Source: Actinacidiphila bryophytorum (GTDB taxonomy: Bacteria > Actinomycetota > Actinomycetes > Streptomycetales > Streptomycetaceae). From it: a stretch of DNA of 64,000 nucleotides. The stretch spans positions 682,001 through 746,000 of the forward strand of contig NZ_JAFFIX010000001.1 of assembly GCF_016916835.1 (NCBI RefSeq), read 5' to 3'. The position numbers were made by a program, and so were the translations under genes. Under the pieces are notes generated by a model that was given only the letters and a program-made list of their open reading frames with translations, did no database searches and was not told the origin of the DNA. The first letter of the stretch is position 1. Every line of letters starts with the position of its first letter. This document shows positions 25,330 through 37,381 of the stretch, in pieces.

Positions 25330-25415
25330 GGTGACAGCTCCCTCATGTCATCTCGAGGCGCCCTGACGGCGTCCCCGGACCACCTCCCATGCTGGCACGC
25401 CTGGCGTGCCGCGCA

Positions 25416-25457
25416 AAGGGGAGCCGCGGTGTGCCGGAGGGCACACCCGCGGCTCCC
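25416..25457 (-). terminator. Strong hairpin downstream of the UvrA-like gene
   Basis: Arms 25419-25435 and 25440-25457 (GGGAGCCGCGG... against ...CCGCGGCTCCC) pair over 17 bases with one bulged G and a 4-nt loop. On the minus strand the hairpin lies about 30 bases after the stop of the UvrA-like gene and is followed by CCTTTGC, a short T tract. It separates this gene from panB. Confidence 0.6.
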
Positions 25458-25489
25458 GGTGGCGGCAGGCGGGGCACGGCCCCGCGGCC

Positions 25490-27874
<2,385 letters not shown>

Positions 27875-27999
27875 GCTCTCTCCCTCTGCGCTACGGTCCG
27901 GTCCGCCGTCCCCGGTGCGGACCCGCGACCACGCTAACCGGCGGCGGGACCGGCGTGCTTCTCGCTTCCTGACCGGTCGCCGCGGGGTTTTACCCGGTC

Positions 28000-28030
28000 T
28001 TTACGATACGAGACGCATCCGTATCGTAAA
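28000..28030. promoter_or_regulatory. 11-bp perfect inverted repeat, probable TetR operator
   Basis: TTTACGATACG (28000-28010) and CGTATCGTAAA (28020-28030) are exact reverse complements separated by 9 bases. The site ends 20 bp before the ATG of the DHA2 efflux gene, whose operon includes a TetR regulator. Size, symmetry and place fit autoregulation by that repressor. Confidence 0.7.
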
Positions 28031-28050
28031 CCGGACCTACGCTGACAGGT

Positions 28051-29643
28051 ATGGCCGACAATGCGAGTTTCACCGTCCCTGAGGCGATACACCGCCGACG
28101 CTGGGCGATCCTCACCGTGCTGCTGTTCAGCCTCCTGGTCGTGGTGCTGGACAACTCGATCCTCAACGTGGCGATGAAGACGATCGCGCAACCCAAGCCC
28201 ACCGGGCTCGGGGCGACGCAGAGTCAGCTGGAATGGGCGATCAACTCCTACACCCTGGTCTTCGCGGGCCTGCTGTTCACCGCGGGCCTGCTCGGCGACC
28301 GGCTCGGCCGCAAGAAGGTGCTGCTGTTCGGCATGCTGGTCTTCGGCATCGGCTCCGCACTGTCGGCGTCCGCCGGGTCCGCCGGCGAACTCATCGCCTA
28401 CCGCGGCCTGATGGGCTTCGGCGGCGCCTTCATCATGCCCGCGACGCTGGCCATCATCATGAACGTCTTCCAGCGCGAGGAGCAGCCCAAGGCCATCGGC
28501 ATCTGGGCCGGCGTCGTCGGCCTGGCCATCGCCATCGGCCCGATCACCGGCGGCCTGCTGCTCCAGCACTTCTGGTGGGGCTCGGTCTTCCTGGTCAACG
28601 TGCCCATCGTGGTCGCCGGCCTGATCGCGATGTTCGTGCTCGTGCCCGACTCCAAGGACCCGCGCCCCGGCCGGCTCGACCCGGTCGGCGTGCTGCTGTC
28701 CATGGCCGGCCTGGTCCTGCTGATCTACGGCATCATCAAGGGCGGCCAGGCAGGCGACTTCACCAAGCCCGAGGTCTGGGCGACCTCGCTCGGCGGTGTG
28801 CTCATCCTGGCCGGCTTCGTCTGGTACGAGCGGCGCGTCGAGCACCCGGCGCTGGACATGTCCTACTTCAAGAAGCGGCAGTTCTCCGCGTCCGTCGCCG
28901 CCATCGGCCTGGTGTTCTTCGCGCTGATGGGCGTCACCTTCTTCATCGTCTTCTACACCCAGTCCGTCCGCGGCTACAGCGCCCTGCAGTCCGGCCTGCT
29001 GCTGCTCCCGCTCGCCGGTGCGCAGATGGTGTTCGCGCCCCGGGCGCGGCTGCTGGTCGACAAGTTCGGCGCCCGCGCGGTCTGCGCCGGCGGCATGGCG
29101 CTGACCGGGGTGTCCTTCCTCGGCTTCCTGCTGCTCGACGCCGGCACCCCGATCTGGGTGCTCGAAGTGCTCTTCTTCCTGATGGGCGGCGCCATGGCGC
29201 ACGTCATGCCGCCCGCCACCGTGATGATCATGTCCTCGCTGCCGCGCGAGAAGGCCGGCTCGGGCTCGGCCGTCAACAACGTCTTCCGCCAGGTCGGCGG
29301 GGCCGTCGGCGTCGCCGTGCTCGGCTCGCTGATGTCCACGGTCTACCGCAACGGCATCAACGGCCACCTCGGCGGGCTGCCCGCCCCCGCCCGGCACTCC
29401 GCGGGCGAGTCCATCGAGGCCACCCTCGGCGTCGCCGCCAAGTACGGCCCCAAGGGCCAGGCGCTGGTCGAACCGGCACACAACGCCTTCATCCACGCCA
29501 TGCACGTCACCGCCGCCGCCTCAGGCGGTGTGGCCCTCTTCGGCGCGCTCGTGGTACTGGTCTTCCTGCCGGGCAAGCCCACCACCGCTCCCGCCCAGCC
29601 CGGCGGTGAGGCGGAACTGACGATGGCAGGTGCCGAGCAGTGA
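28051..29643 (+). CDS. DHA2 family MFS drug efflux transporter (14 TM)
   Basis: 530 aa proton-drug antiporter of the EmrB/QacA type. Motif A is [15 protein letters not shown] between TM2 and TM3, the TM1 motif [15 protein letters not shown] has the conserved LDxTxxNVAL shape, and motif C is [15 protein letters not shown]. Fourteen hydrophobic segments can be followed. The following TetR gene overlaps by 4 bases (GTGA), and a clean dyad sits just upstream. Exports toxic compounds across the cytoplasmic membrane; substrate unknown, inducer probably a substrate. Confidence 0.92.
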   Translation: MADNASFTVPEAIHRRRWAILTVLLFSLLVVVLDNSILNVAMKTIAQPKPTGLGATQSQLEWAINSYTLVFAGLLFTAGLLGDRLGRKKVLLFGMLVFGIGSALSASAGSAGELIAYRGLMGFGGAFIMPATLAIIMNVFQREEQPKAIGIWAGVVGLAIAIGPITGGLLLQHFWWGSVFLVNVPIVVAGLIAMFVLVPDSKDPRPGRLDPVGVLLSMAGLVLLIYGIIKGGQAGDFTKPEVWATSLGGVLILAGFVWYERRVEHPALDMSYFKKRQFSASVAAIGLVFFALMGVTFFIVFYTQSVRGYSALQSGLLLLPLAGAQMVFAPRARLLVDKFGARAVCAGGMALTGVSFLGFLLLDAGTPIWVLEVLFFLMGGAMAHVMPPATVMIMSSLPREKAGSGSAVNNVFRQVGGAVGVAVLGSLMSTVYRNGINGHLGGLPAPARHSAGESIEATLGVAAKYGPKGQALVEPAHNAFIHAMHVTAAASGGVALFGALVVLVFLPGKPTTAPAQPGGEAELTMAGAEQ

Positions 29644-30254
29644 CCGTGCCGGATACGACGGCCGTGCCGCGCGGGCGACCGCGCGACGCGGCCGTCGGCC
29701 ACAAGGTCGTCGAGACCGTCCTGCGGCTCATCGCCGACGGGACGACCTTCGGCGACCTCACGATGGAGGGCATCGCCCGCGAGGCCGGCGTCGGCAAGGC
29801 CACCGTCTACCGGCGGTGGGCCAGCAAGGACGCGCTGCTGCTCGATGCGATGGCCGAGGTCGACAACGCGGCGATGCCGGTGCTGCCCGGCACGTCCTTC
29901 CGCGACGACCTGGTCGTCGCCGTCGAGACGATACGCCGGCGGGGCCTGGCCAAACGCGACTCGGCGATGCTGCGCAACATGCTCACGCAGGTGCAGAGCA
30001 ACCCCGAGCTGTGGCAGCGCTACCACGAGACGGTCATCGCCAAGCGCCGCGCCGCGCTGGCCCGCCTGATCGAACGGGGCGTGGCCACCGGCGAAGTGCG
30101 GTCGGACCTCGGTTCCGACCTGGAACTCCTGGTCGACTTCGTGACCGGCCCGATGCTCACGCGTACGGCGTTCCGCCATGACGCGCCCCTCGAAGCGGGG
30201 CTCTCCGAGCGCATAGTCGACCTCATCCTCCACGGCATCGCCCCCGGGGCGTAA
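29640..30254 (+). CDS. TetR/AcrR family transcriptional repressor
   Basis: 204 aa, starting at GTG 29640 inside the stop of the efflux gene. The N-terminal helix-turn-helix is visible ([24 protein letters not shown]), preceded by a polar arm ([20 protein letters not shown]). The C-terminal ligand domain ends LILHGIAPG. Being in the same transcript as the pump, it should repress both through the dyad at 28000-28030 until a ligand binds (inference from gene order). Confidence 0.9.
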   Translation: MTVPDTTAVPRGRPRDAAVGHKVVETVLRLIADGTTFGDLTMEGIAREAGVGKATVYRRWASKDALLLDAMAEVDNAAMPVLPGTSFRDDLVVAVETIRRRGLAKRDSAMLRNMLTQVQSNPELWQRYHETVIAKRRAALARLIERGVATGEVRSDLGSDLELLVDFVTGPMLTRTAFRHDAPLEAGLSERIVDLILHGIAPGA

Positions 30255-30287
30255 GGGGCGCCCTTGCGCGGGGCGGCGAGCGTTTTT

Positions 30288-30417
30288 CAGGGGCGCGGGG
30301 AACTGCGCGACCAGCCCCCACCGGGGCGCGGGTCGTCACCGGCCGAAAGGGGCTGTTTCTGTCGGAGACGGACCACCGGCCGGTGGGGGGTTGCGCGCGC
30401 AGTTCCCCGCGCCCCTG
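30288..30417. repeat. Intergenic repeat copy D, 22-bp perfect inverted ends
   Basis: Left end 30288-30309 (CAGGGGCGCGGGGAACTG...) and right end 30396-30417 are exact reverse complements. The core reads cccccaccggggcgcggg ... ggagacggaccaccggcc. It begins 34 bp after the TetR stop. Near-identical to copy E 203 bp further on. Confidence 0.75.
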
Positions 30418-30490
30418 GGGTGCCGCCTGCCGCGGAGGTGGACGCCTTACCGGGAGACGTTGCCCTCTGCCGCAGAGGGTGAGCGTTTTT

Positions 30491-30618
30491 CAGGGGCGCG
30501 GGGAACTGCGCGACAAGCCCCCACCGGGGCGCGGGTCGTCACCGGCCGAAAGGGGCTGTTTCTGTCGGAGACGGACCACCGGCCGGTGGTGGGCTGGGCG
30601 CGCAGTCCCCGCGCCCCT
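30491..30618. repeat. Intergenic repeat copy E, direct duplicate of D
   Basis: Same ends (30491-30512 and 30599-30618, one T missing in the right arm) and almost the same core as copy D, including gaaaggggctgtttctgtcg. D and E stand in direct order, so the 547-bp gap between the TetR gene and the next gene is mostly repeat. The remaining 30619-30801 contains only the promoter region of the downstream gene; no other gene seen. Confidence 0.75.
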
Positions 30619-30801
30619 CATGTGCTCGGCCCCGCCGAAGAGGCACTCCGGCCGGGGGGCGCGTACCGCGGAGGTAATGGTTATGTCACGAGCAGGGGGA
30701 TTTGGGGGGTGGGGCGGAACCCGCCCGGGGGCGGGGGCCGTCGGTTGGGATACCGATCGCCTATGGTCGGCAGAGCACCCGGCAACGCAGCGAGGATCCT
30801 C

Positions 30802-31851
30802 ATGACCCAGGCGCAGAGCAGCACGGACGCGGCCGCGGGCGGCGACGGCACGCAGGAGCCGGCCGTGGCCGGCAGGCCGGAGCGGGCTCTGGACCGGTTC
30901 GTGCGGTGGTGGCGCCCCGCCGGCATGTGGCGGCGGGGCATCGTGCTCGCCGCCTTGTGCGTCCTGCTCACCGGCGTGCTGTTCTTCCACTCCGACATCC
31001 CCAACCGGATCGGCAACCTGGGCAGCCTGTCGGAGACGTTCCTGCCGTGGCTGGGGCTCGTGCTGCCGGTGCTGTTCGTGTGCGCGGTGCTGCGGCGGTC
31101 GACGACCGCCCTCGTGGCGCTGCTGCTGCCGGCCCTGGTGTGGCTGAACCTCTTCGGCGGGCTGCTGACCGACAAGTCCTCGCCCGGCGGCGACCTGACG
31201 GTGCTGACGCACAACGTCAACGCCGAGAACCCCGACCCTGACGCCACCGCGAAGGACGTGGTCGCCGCCGGGGCGGACGTGGTGGCGCTTGAGGAGCTGG
31301 CGGAGAGCCAGGCGCCGCGCTACGCGCGGGATCTCGCGGCGGCGTACCCGTACCACTCGGTGCAGGGCACGGTCGGGCTGTGGAGCCGCTTCCCGATCAG
31401 CGGGGTGGCGCCGGTGGACATCAAGATGGGCTGGACCCGGGCGATGCGGGCCGCGGTGAGCACACCGGACGGCAAGGTCGCCGTGTACGTCGCCCATCTG
31501 CCGTCCGTGCGGGTGAAGTTCGACGCGGGCTTCACCGCGGGGCAGCGCGACCGGGCCGCCGACGCGCTGGGCGAGGCGATCGCGGCCGAGCCGCTGCACA
31601 GCGTGGTGCTGCTCGGCGACCTCAACGGCACCATGAACGACCGGGCGTTGGCCTCGGTGACCTCGCAGATGCGCTCCACACAGGGCGCCGCGGGCAACGG
31701 CATGGGCTTCAGCTGGCCGGCGGGCATGCCGATGGCGCGGATCGACCAGATCATGGTCAAGGGCGCGGAGCCGCGCTCCTCGTGGACCCTGCCGCGGACG
31801 GGCAGCGACCACCTGCCGGTCGCCGCCCGCCTCCAACTGCCGCAGGACTGA
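30802..31851 (+). CDS. Membrane-anchored endonuclease/exonuclease/phosphatase family protein
   Basis: 349 aa from ATG 30802 (ribosome binding site GAGGA). The N-terminal 130 residues hold three hydrophobic segments (IVLAALCVLLTGVLFF, FLPWLGLVLPVLFVCAVL, ALVALLLPALVWLNLFGG). The rest is an exonuclease-endonuclease-phosphatase domain: LTHNVNAENPD, ALEELAES, LGDLNGT and the C-terminal GSDHLPV. Topology would place the catalytic domain outside the membrane. Substrate (nucleic acid, sphingolipid or inositol phosphate) cannot be told. It converges with nadE, 5 bp apart. Confidence 0.85.
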   Translation: MTQAQSSTDAAAGGDGTQEPAVAGRPERALDRFVRWWRPAGMWRRGIVLAALCVLLTGVLFFHSDIPNRIGNLGSLSETFLPWLGLVLPVLFVCAVLRRSTTALVALLLPALVWLNLFGGLLTDKSSPGGDLTVLTHNVNAENPDPDATAKDVVAAGADVVALEELAESQAPRYARDLAAAYPYHSVQGTVGLWSRFPISGVAPVDIKMGWTRAMRAAVSTPDGKVAVYVAHLPSVRVKFDAGFTAGQRDRAADALGEAIAAEPLHSVVLLGDLNGTMNDRALASVTSQMRSTQGAAGNGMGFSWPAGMPMARIDQIMVKGAEPRSSWTLPRTGSDHLPVAARLQLPQD

Positions 31852-31856
31852 GGGGC

Positions 31857-33620
31857 CTACGCGGTCTGCTCGCCCTCGCGCCAGCGGTTGGTGATGGGCA
31901 GCCTGCGGTCCTTGCCGAAGCCCTTCGCGGAGATCTTCGCGCCCGGCGGGTACTGCCGCCGCTTGTACTCGGCGGTGTCGGTGAGTTCGAGGATGCGGGT
32001 GACCAACTCCGCGTCGTAGCCGGCCGCGACGATCGCGTCCCGGCCCTGGTCGCGGTCCACGTACATCTCCAGCACCCGGTCGAGCACGTCGTAGTCCGGC
32101 AGCGAGTCGGTGTCGACCTGGCCGGGGCGCAGCTCCGCGCTCGGCGGCTTGCTGATCGAGTTCTCCGGGATCGGCGGGGTCTCGCCCTGTGCGGCCGCGG
32201 CCGCGTTGCGCCAGCGCGCCAGCCGGAAGACGGTGGTCTTGTAGACGTCCTTGATCGGGCCGTACGCGCCCACCGAGTCGCCGTAGAGCGTGGAGTAACC
32301 CACCGCCAGCTCGCTCTTGTTGCCCGGCGCGAGCACGATGTGGCCCTCCTGGTTGGAGATCGCCATCAGCGTCACCCCGCGCAGCCGGGACTGCAGGTTC
32401 TCCTCGGCCAGCCCGGTCAGCGCGAGCGAGTTCATGTACGCGTCGAACATCGGCGCGATGGGCACGGTGCGGTAGTTCAGACCGGTCCTGCGGGCGAGGT
32501 CCGCCGCGTCGCCCCGGGAGTGGTCCGAGGAGTACGCCGAGGGCATCGAGACGCCGTAGACGTTGGCCGCCCCGACCGCGTCGCACGCGACGGCAGCGAC
32601 CAGGGCCGAGTCGATACCGCCCGACAGGCCGATCAGCACCGACCGGAAGCCGTTCTTCTCGACGTACGCGCGCAGGCCGGTGACCAGCGCCCCGTAGACC
32701 TCGGCGTCGTCCTCCAGCCGCTCGGCGACCTCCCCGGTGAACTGCGGGGCGTACGGGGCCACCGGCTCGGCGGTCAGCGTCACGTGCTGGATCTCCAGGC
32801 CGTCGGCGACCCGGCCCGCGGGGGCCTCGGCGGGCGCGGCGGGCAGGTCCAGGTCGAGCAGCACGCACTCCTCGGCGAACTGCGGTGCCCTGGCGATCAC
32901 TTCGCCGTCCTGGGTGACGGCGATGGTGTCGCCGTCGAAGACCAGCTCGTCCTGCGCGCCGACCATCGCCAGGTAGACCAGGGTGCAGCCGGCCTCCTGG
33001 GCGCGCTTGCGCACCAGTTCCAGGCGCGTGTCGTCCTTGTCGCGCTCGTACGGCGAGGCGTTGACCGACAGCAGCAGTCCGGCCCCCGCGGCGCGCGCGC
33101 CGGGCACCCGGCCGCCGTCCTGCCACAGGTCCTCGCAGATCGCCAGCGCCACGTCCACCCCGCGGACCCGGATCACCGGCATGGTGTCGCCGGGCACGAA
33201 GTAGCGGAACTCGTCGAAGACGCCGTAGTTGGGCAGGTGGTGCTTGGCGAACCGCAGCGCCACCTTGCCGCGGTGCAGCACCGCCGCGCAGTTCTGCGGT
33301 GCGCCGGCCGGTTGGCCGAGCCTGGGCCGGGCGTCGTGGCTGCGGCCCAGGTAGCCGACGACGACCGGCAGCTCGCCGAACCCCTCGTCGGCGAGCCGCC
33401 CGGCCAGTTCCACCAGCGCGCTGCGGCTCGCCTCGACGAACGACGACCGCAGGGCAAGGTCCTCCACCGGGTAGCCGGTGAGCATCATTTCGGGGAAGGC
33501 CACCAGGTGGGCTCCCTGCCCGGCCGCATGCCGGGTCCAGCGCACGACCGACTCGGCGTTCCCGGCGATGTCGCCGACGCGGGCGTCGATCTGGTTGAGG
33601 GCGAGTCGTAGTTGAGGCAC
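31857..33620 (-). CDS. nadE: Glutamine-dependent NAD+ synthase
   Basis: Final step of NAD biosynthesis: amidates deamido-NAD using ammonia released from glutamine. 587 aa with two domains. The N-terminal nitrilase-type glutaminase shows the triad regions FPEMMLTGYP (Glu), KHHLPNYGVFDE (Lys) and LAICEDLW (Cys). The C-terminal synthetase has the P-loop LSGGIDSALVA and later LAPGNKSELAVGYSTLYGD. Start is GTG 33620 after GGGGGC. Cytoplasmic, essential in most bacteria. Confidence 0.96.
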   Translation of the reverse strand: MPQLRLALNQIDARVGDIAGNAESVVRWTRHAAGQGAHLVAFPEMMLTGYPVEDLALRSSFVEASRSALVELAGRLADEGFGELPVVVGYLGRSHDARPRLGQPAGAPQNCAAVLHRGKVALRFAKHHLPNYGVFDEFRYFVPGDTMPVIRVRGVDVALAICEDLWQDGGRVPGARAAGAGLLLSVNASPYERDKDDTRLELVRKRAQEAGCTLVYLAMVGAQDELVFDGDTIAVTQDGEVIARAPQFAEECVLLDLDLPAAPAEAPAGRVADGLEIQHVTLTAEPVAPYAPQFTGEVAERLEDDAEVYGALVTGLRAYVEKNGFRSVLIGLSGGIDSALVAAVACDAVGAANVYGVSMPSAYSSDHSRGDAADLARRTGLNYRTVPIAPMFDAYMNSLALTGLAEENLQSRLRGVTLMAISNQEGHIVLAPGNKSELAVGYSTLYGDSVGAYGPIKDVYKTTVFRLARWRNAAAAAQGETPPIPENSISKPPSAELRPGQVDTDSLPDYDVLDRVLEMYVDRDQGRDAIVAAGYDAELVTRILELTDTAEYKRRQYPPGAKISAKGFGKDRRLPITNRWREGEQTA

Positions 33621-33690
33621 GCCCCCAGTCTAATCGTCACCTAGACGAAATCGCTGTCGCCCGGGTCACACCCGCGGTTTCCCCTGGTCG

Positions 33691-35349
33691 CTAGCCCCGC
33701 AGCCAGACCGCCGTGTCGGCCGGCAGCCGGCCGTCCGCGAGCGGCCCGCTGGCCAGCAGCACCTCCGTGTGCTCCGGCAGCTCCGCAGGCTCGGCCCCCA
33801 GGTTCAGCACGCACAAGAACTCCGGGGAGCGGCGGAAGGCCAGCACCTGCGGGTCGGAGTCCAGCCAGCCGAAGGAGCCGTCGCCGAGCCCGGCCTCCGC
33901 CCGCCGCAGCCGCAGCGCCGCCCGGTAGAGCGAGAGCATCGAGTCCGGGTCGGCGCCCTGGGCCTCGGCCGTGCGCGACGCCCAGTCCGCCGGCTGCGGA
34001 AGCCACGGCTGGGCGCCTGCGCCCGCCGGGCTGAAGCCGAACGGCGACGCGGTGCCGCTCCACGGCAGCGGCACCCGGCAGCCGTCCCGGCCCGGGTTGG
34101 TGCCGGCCGACCGCAGGTACATCGGGTCCTGCAGCTTGTCCAGCGGGATGTCCTCGGCCTCGGGCAGCCCCAGCTCCTCGCCCTGGTAGAGGTAGACCGA
34201 GCCGGGCAGGGCCAGGGTCAGCAGCGCCGCCGCCCGCGCCCGCCGGGTGCCCAGCTCCAGGTCGGTGGGTATGCCGAAGGCCTTGGTGGCGAAGTCGAAG
34301 CCGGTGTCGGCCCGCCCGTAGCGGGTCACCGTACGTGTCACGTCGTGGTTGCACAGCACCCAGGTGGCGGGCGCGCTCACCGGTGCGTGCGCGGCCAGCG
34401 TCGTGTCGATGGAGGTGCGCAGCCTGGCCGGCTCCCAGGGGCAGGCCAGGAAGTCGAAGTTGAAGGCGGTGTGCATCTCGTCGGGCCGCAGGTAGCGCGC
34501 GAAGCGCTCGGCGTCGGGCAGCCACACCTCGCCGACCAGGATGCGCGCACCCGGGTAGGAGTCGGCGATCCGCCGCCACCCGCGGTAGATGTCGTGCAGC
34601 TCGTCGCGGTCGACGTACGGGTGCGCTGCCAGGACCGCGTCGGCGCCCGCGGCCGGGTCGGGCAGGTCGGGCAGCTGCGGGTCCTTGGAGACCATGGCGG
34701 CCGAGTCGATCCGCACACCGCCTGCGCCCCGGTCGAACCAGAACCGCAGGATGTCCTCGTGCTCGGCGCGCACGTCGGGGTGGTTCCAGTTCAGGTCGGG
34801 CTGCTCGGAGTCGAAGAGGTTCAAGAACCAGTCGCCCGGTGTGCCGTCCGGTTCCGTGGTCCTGGTCCAGGCAGGGCCGCCGAACTGCGAGGGCCAGTTG
34901 TTGGGCGGCAGCTCGCCGTGCTCGCCGCGCCCGGGGCGGAACCAGAAGCGCTCCCGCGCGGCCGATCCCCGGCCGGCCGCGAGCGCCTCGCGGAACCACG
35001 GGTGCGCCGCCGAGATGTGGTTCGGCACGATGTCGATGATCGTCCTGATGCCCAGCACGAGGGCCTCGGAGATCAGCTTCTCGGCCTCGGCCAGCGTCCC
35101 GAAGACCGGTTCGACGTCGCGGTAGTCGGCGACGTCGTACCCGCCGTCGGCCATCGGCGAGGGATACCACGGGCAGAACCACAGTGCGTTGACGCCCAGC
35201 TCGGCCAGGTACGGCAGCCGGGACCGCACGCCGGCCAGGTCACCGGTCCCGTCACCGTTGCTGTCGGCGAAGCTCCGCGGATAGACCTGGTAGATGACCG
35301 CGCCGCGCCACCAGTTCTCGTCGGCCTCGGGCTGAGGGGTGTCTGCCAC
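33691..35349 (-). CDS. aglA: GH13 alpha-glucosidase / maltodextrin hydrolase
   Basis: Cytoplasmic enzyme that splits imported maltose/maltodextrins to glucose. 552 aa from GTG 35349 (AAAGGA upstream). GH13 blocks in order: VYPRSFADSNGDGTGDL, IDIVPNHIS, GGVRIDSAAMVSKD (catalytic Asp, ~residue 213), LVGEVWLP (catalytic Glu, ~272), VLCNHDVTR (~331). The QPDLNWNHPDVR motif is typical of alpha-glucosidase/oligo-glucosidases. Last gene of the mal operon, 129 bp after malG; the order malE-F-G-aglA is that of Streptomyces coelicolor. Confidence 0.9.
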   Translation of the reverse strand: MADTPQPEADENWWRGAVIYQVYPRSFADSNGDGTGDLAGVRSRLPYLAELGVNALWFCPWYPSPMADGGYDVADYRDVEPVFGTLAEAEKLISEALVLGIRTIIDIVPNHISAAHPWFREALAAGRGSAARERFWFRPGRGEHGELPPNNWPSQFGGPAWTRTTEPDGTPGDWFLNLFDSEQPDLNWNHPDVRAEHEDILRFWFDRGAGGVRIDSAAMVSKDPQLPDLPDPAAGADAVLAAHPYVDRDELHDIYRGWRRIADSYPGARILVGEVWLPDAERFARYLRPDEMHTAFNFDFLACPWEPARLRTSIDTTLAAHAPVSAPATWVLCNHDVTRTVTRYGRADTGFDFATKAFGIPTDLELGTRRARAAALLTLALPGSVYLYQGEELGLPEAEDIPLDKLQDPMYLRSAGTNPGRDGCRVPLPWSGTASPFGFSPAGAGAQPWLPQPADWASRTAEAQGADPDSMLSLYRAALRLRRAEAGLGDGSFGWLDSDPQVLAFRRSPEFLCVLNLGAEPAELPEHTEVLLASGPLADGRLPADTAVWLRG

Positions 35350-35478
35350 GTCAACGTCCTTTCGGGCAGGTGGGACCCCGCCGCCGGCCCCGGATGGCGG
35401 GGATGTGGGCACATGGGACCGGCGGCGGAGTGCTGTGGGGTGGTGCGTTACGGAAGGCTGCGCGGCGTCATGGGCCGG

Positions 35479-36369
35479 TCAGCCCTTGAGGCTGCCGGCG
35501 GTCAGGCCGGACATGATGTTGCGCTGGAAGAGCAGGAAGATCAGCAGGGTCGGCAGCGCGGAGATGGCGAGCGCGGCGATGAGCACGTTCTGCGGCACGC
35601 CCTGCGACAGCGAGTTGATGCCGATGTTGATGGGCTGCTTGGACGGGTCGGGCTCCACCAGCATCGGCCAGAGGAAGTCCTTCCAGACGTTGACCACGGC
35701 GAAGATCGACACCACACCGAGGATCGGCCGGGACATCGGCAGCACGATCGACAGCAGGGTGCGCATCGGCCCGGCCCCGTCGATGGCCGCCGCGGCCATC
35801 AGGTCGTTGGGTATCGAGTCGAAGAACCGTTTGAGCAGGAAGATGTTGAAGCCGTTGGCCACCGTCGGCAGCCAGATCGCCCACGGGTGGTTGATCAGGT
35901 TGACGTGCAGCAGCGGCAGGTCGAGCACCGTCATGTACTGCGGGATGATCAGCACCGCCGACGGGATCATCAGCGTGGCCAGCATGCCGCCGAGCACGAT
36001 GTTGCCCAGCACCGGGCGCAGCTTGGACAGCGCGTAGGCCGCGGCCACGTCGAAGACCAGCTGGAAGGCCAGCGCACCGAAGGCGTAGTAGAAGGTGTTC
36101 CACAGCAGCTTGGCGAGCTTGAGCTGGGTCCATGCCGTCTTGTAGTTCGACGGGTGCGGGTCCTTGGGCACCAGGGTCGGCGGGTTGTGCAGCACCTCGT
36201 GCACGGACTTGAAGCCGCTGGTGGCCATCCAGTACAGCGGTCCGACGAAGACCAGCGTGAAGACCACCAGGACGACCGACAGCACGGTCCAGTAGATGAC
36301 CTTGCCCCGGGGCCTGGCCAGGGTCGCGGACGAGATCAGCGTCCGGTTCGCGGGAGTGAACTCTGCCAT
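35479..36369 (-). CDS. malG: Maltose/maltodextrin ABC transporter permease MalG
   Basis: 296 aa inner-membrane permease, six hydrophobic segments (first: VIYWTVLSVVLVVFTLVFVG). The EAA loop that docks the ATPase reads AAAAIDGAGPMRTLLSIVLP. ATG 36369 is the start; the open frame extends further upstream but those codons overlap malF out of frame. 14 bp from malF. As in other streptomycete sugar systems, no ATPase is encoded here; a shared MsiK-type ATPase elsewhere probably energises it (family knowledge). Confidence 0.92.
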   Translation of the reverse strand: MAEFTPANRTLISSATLARPRGKVIYWTVLSVVLVVFTLVFVGPLYWMATSGFKSVHEVLHNPPTLVPKDPHPSNYKTAWTQLKLAKLLWNTFYYAFGALAFQLVFDVAAAYALSKLRPVLGNIVLGGMLATLMIPSAVLIIPQYMTVLDLPLLHVNLINHPWAIWLPTVANGFNIFLLKRFFDSIPNDLMAAAAIDGAGPMRTLLSIVLPMSRPILGVVSIFAVVNVWKDFLWPMLVEPDPSKQPINIGINSLSQGVPQNVLIAALAISALPTLLIFLLFQRNIMSGLTAGSLKG

Positions 36370-36383
36370 GATCGTGATCCGTC

Positions 36384-37337
36384 CTAGTCGCTGTTCCGGT
36401 TGAGCCGTGCGTACAGGCCGGAGAATCCGGCGAGTACCAGGAGCAGGAAGAGGCCGAGTGCGGCCGCGCCACCGAAGTTGTTGTAGCGGTAGCCGTACTG
36501 GTAGACCATGTAGACCACGGTCATCGTGGAGTTCTCCGGGCCGTTTCCGCCGGCCATCAGGAAGACGTTGGTGAATTCCTGCATGGTGGCCACGATCTGC
36601 AGCAGCAGCATCAGCGAGAGCACCAGCCGGGTCTGCGGCACGGTCACGTGCCAGATCTTGCTCCACAGGCCCGCGCCGTCGAGGTCGGCGGCCTCGTACA
36701 GCTCACCGGGTATGTTCTGCAGCGCCGCCAGGTAGATCAGGGTGGCGCTGCCCATGCTCATCCAGGTCGCCGCGATGACCACCGAGATCAGCGCGGTGTG
36801 GGACGAGTCGAGCCATTGCGACGTCGGCAGGTGGAAGATCTTGAGAATGCGGTTGAACAGGCCGTATTCGGGGTTGTAGAAGTACTTGAAAAGCAGCGCG
36901 CCGGCCACCGGCGGGAGCATGACCGGCAGGTAGACCAGAATCCGCAGATAAGCCCGGGCGTGCCGCAGTTCGTTGAGCAGGATGGCCACGAAGAAGGGCA
37001 CCACGAAGCCGATCAGCAGCGCGTAGAGCGTGAACATCCCGGTGTTCTTCCACGCCGTCCAGAAGTACGGGTCGTGGTAGACGGTCTTGATGTTCTTGAA
37101 GCCGACCCAGCTGGTCACCCCGCGCCTGGTCTGCTGGAAGCTCATGATGAACTCCCGGACCATCGGGTACCAGGAGAAGAACCCGAAGCAGAGGATCGCC
37201 CCGATCAGGAACCCGTAGGCCTGGAGGTTCTGGCTCACTTTGCGGCTCAGGCCGCCCCGGCCGCCTTGGGTCCTGGGACCCGCCGCGCGCCCGGCGTGGC
37301 GCCTGGTTGTCTTGTCGGGGACGGTCGTCGCCGCCAT
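36384..37337 (-). CDS. malF: Maltose/maltodextrin ABC transporter permease MalF
   Basis: 317 aa, six membrane segments after a basic ~35-residue cytoplasmic start (TTRRHAGRAAG). The conserved EAA loop is EAADLDGAGLWSKIWHVTVP. Forms the heterodimeric channel with MalG. A perfect hairpin separates it from malE. Confidence 0.92.
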   Translation of the reverse strand: MAATTVPDKTTRRHAGRAAGPRTQGGRGGLSRKVSQNLQAYGFLIGAILCFGFFSWYPMVREFIMSFQQTRRGVTSWVGFKNIKTVYHDPYFWTAWKNTGMFTLYALLIGFVVPFFVAILLNELRHARAYLRILVYLPVMLPPVAGALLFKYFYNPEYGLFNRILKIFHLPTSQWLDSSHTALISVVIAATWMSMGSATLIYLAALQNIPGELYEAADLDGAGLWSKIWHVTVPQTRLVLSLMLLLQIVATMQEFTNVFLMAGGNGPENSTMTVVYMVYQYGYRYNNFGGAAALGLFLLLVLAGFSGLYARLNRNSD

Positions 37338-37381
37338 GGAGGCTCCTCGGCTGGGAAGCGGTGCTTGGTGTCCGTGCCGCG

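Noticed and set aside
30490..33126. 878-codon open frame on the minus strand
   Set aside because: Out-of-frame shadow of nadE continuing through repeats and the phosphatase gene; the real nadE frame has all motifs.
33769..36387. 872-codon open frame on the plus strand
   Set aside because: Antisense to aglA and malG, composed of Gln/Arg/Val-rich filler without motifs.
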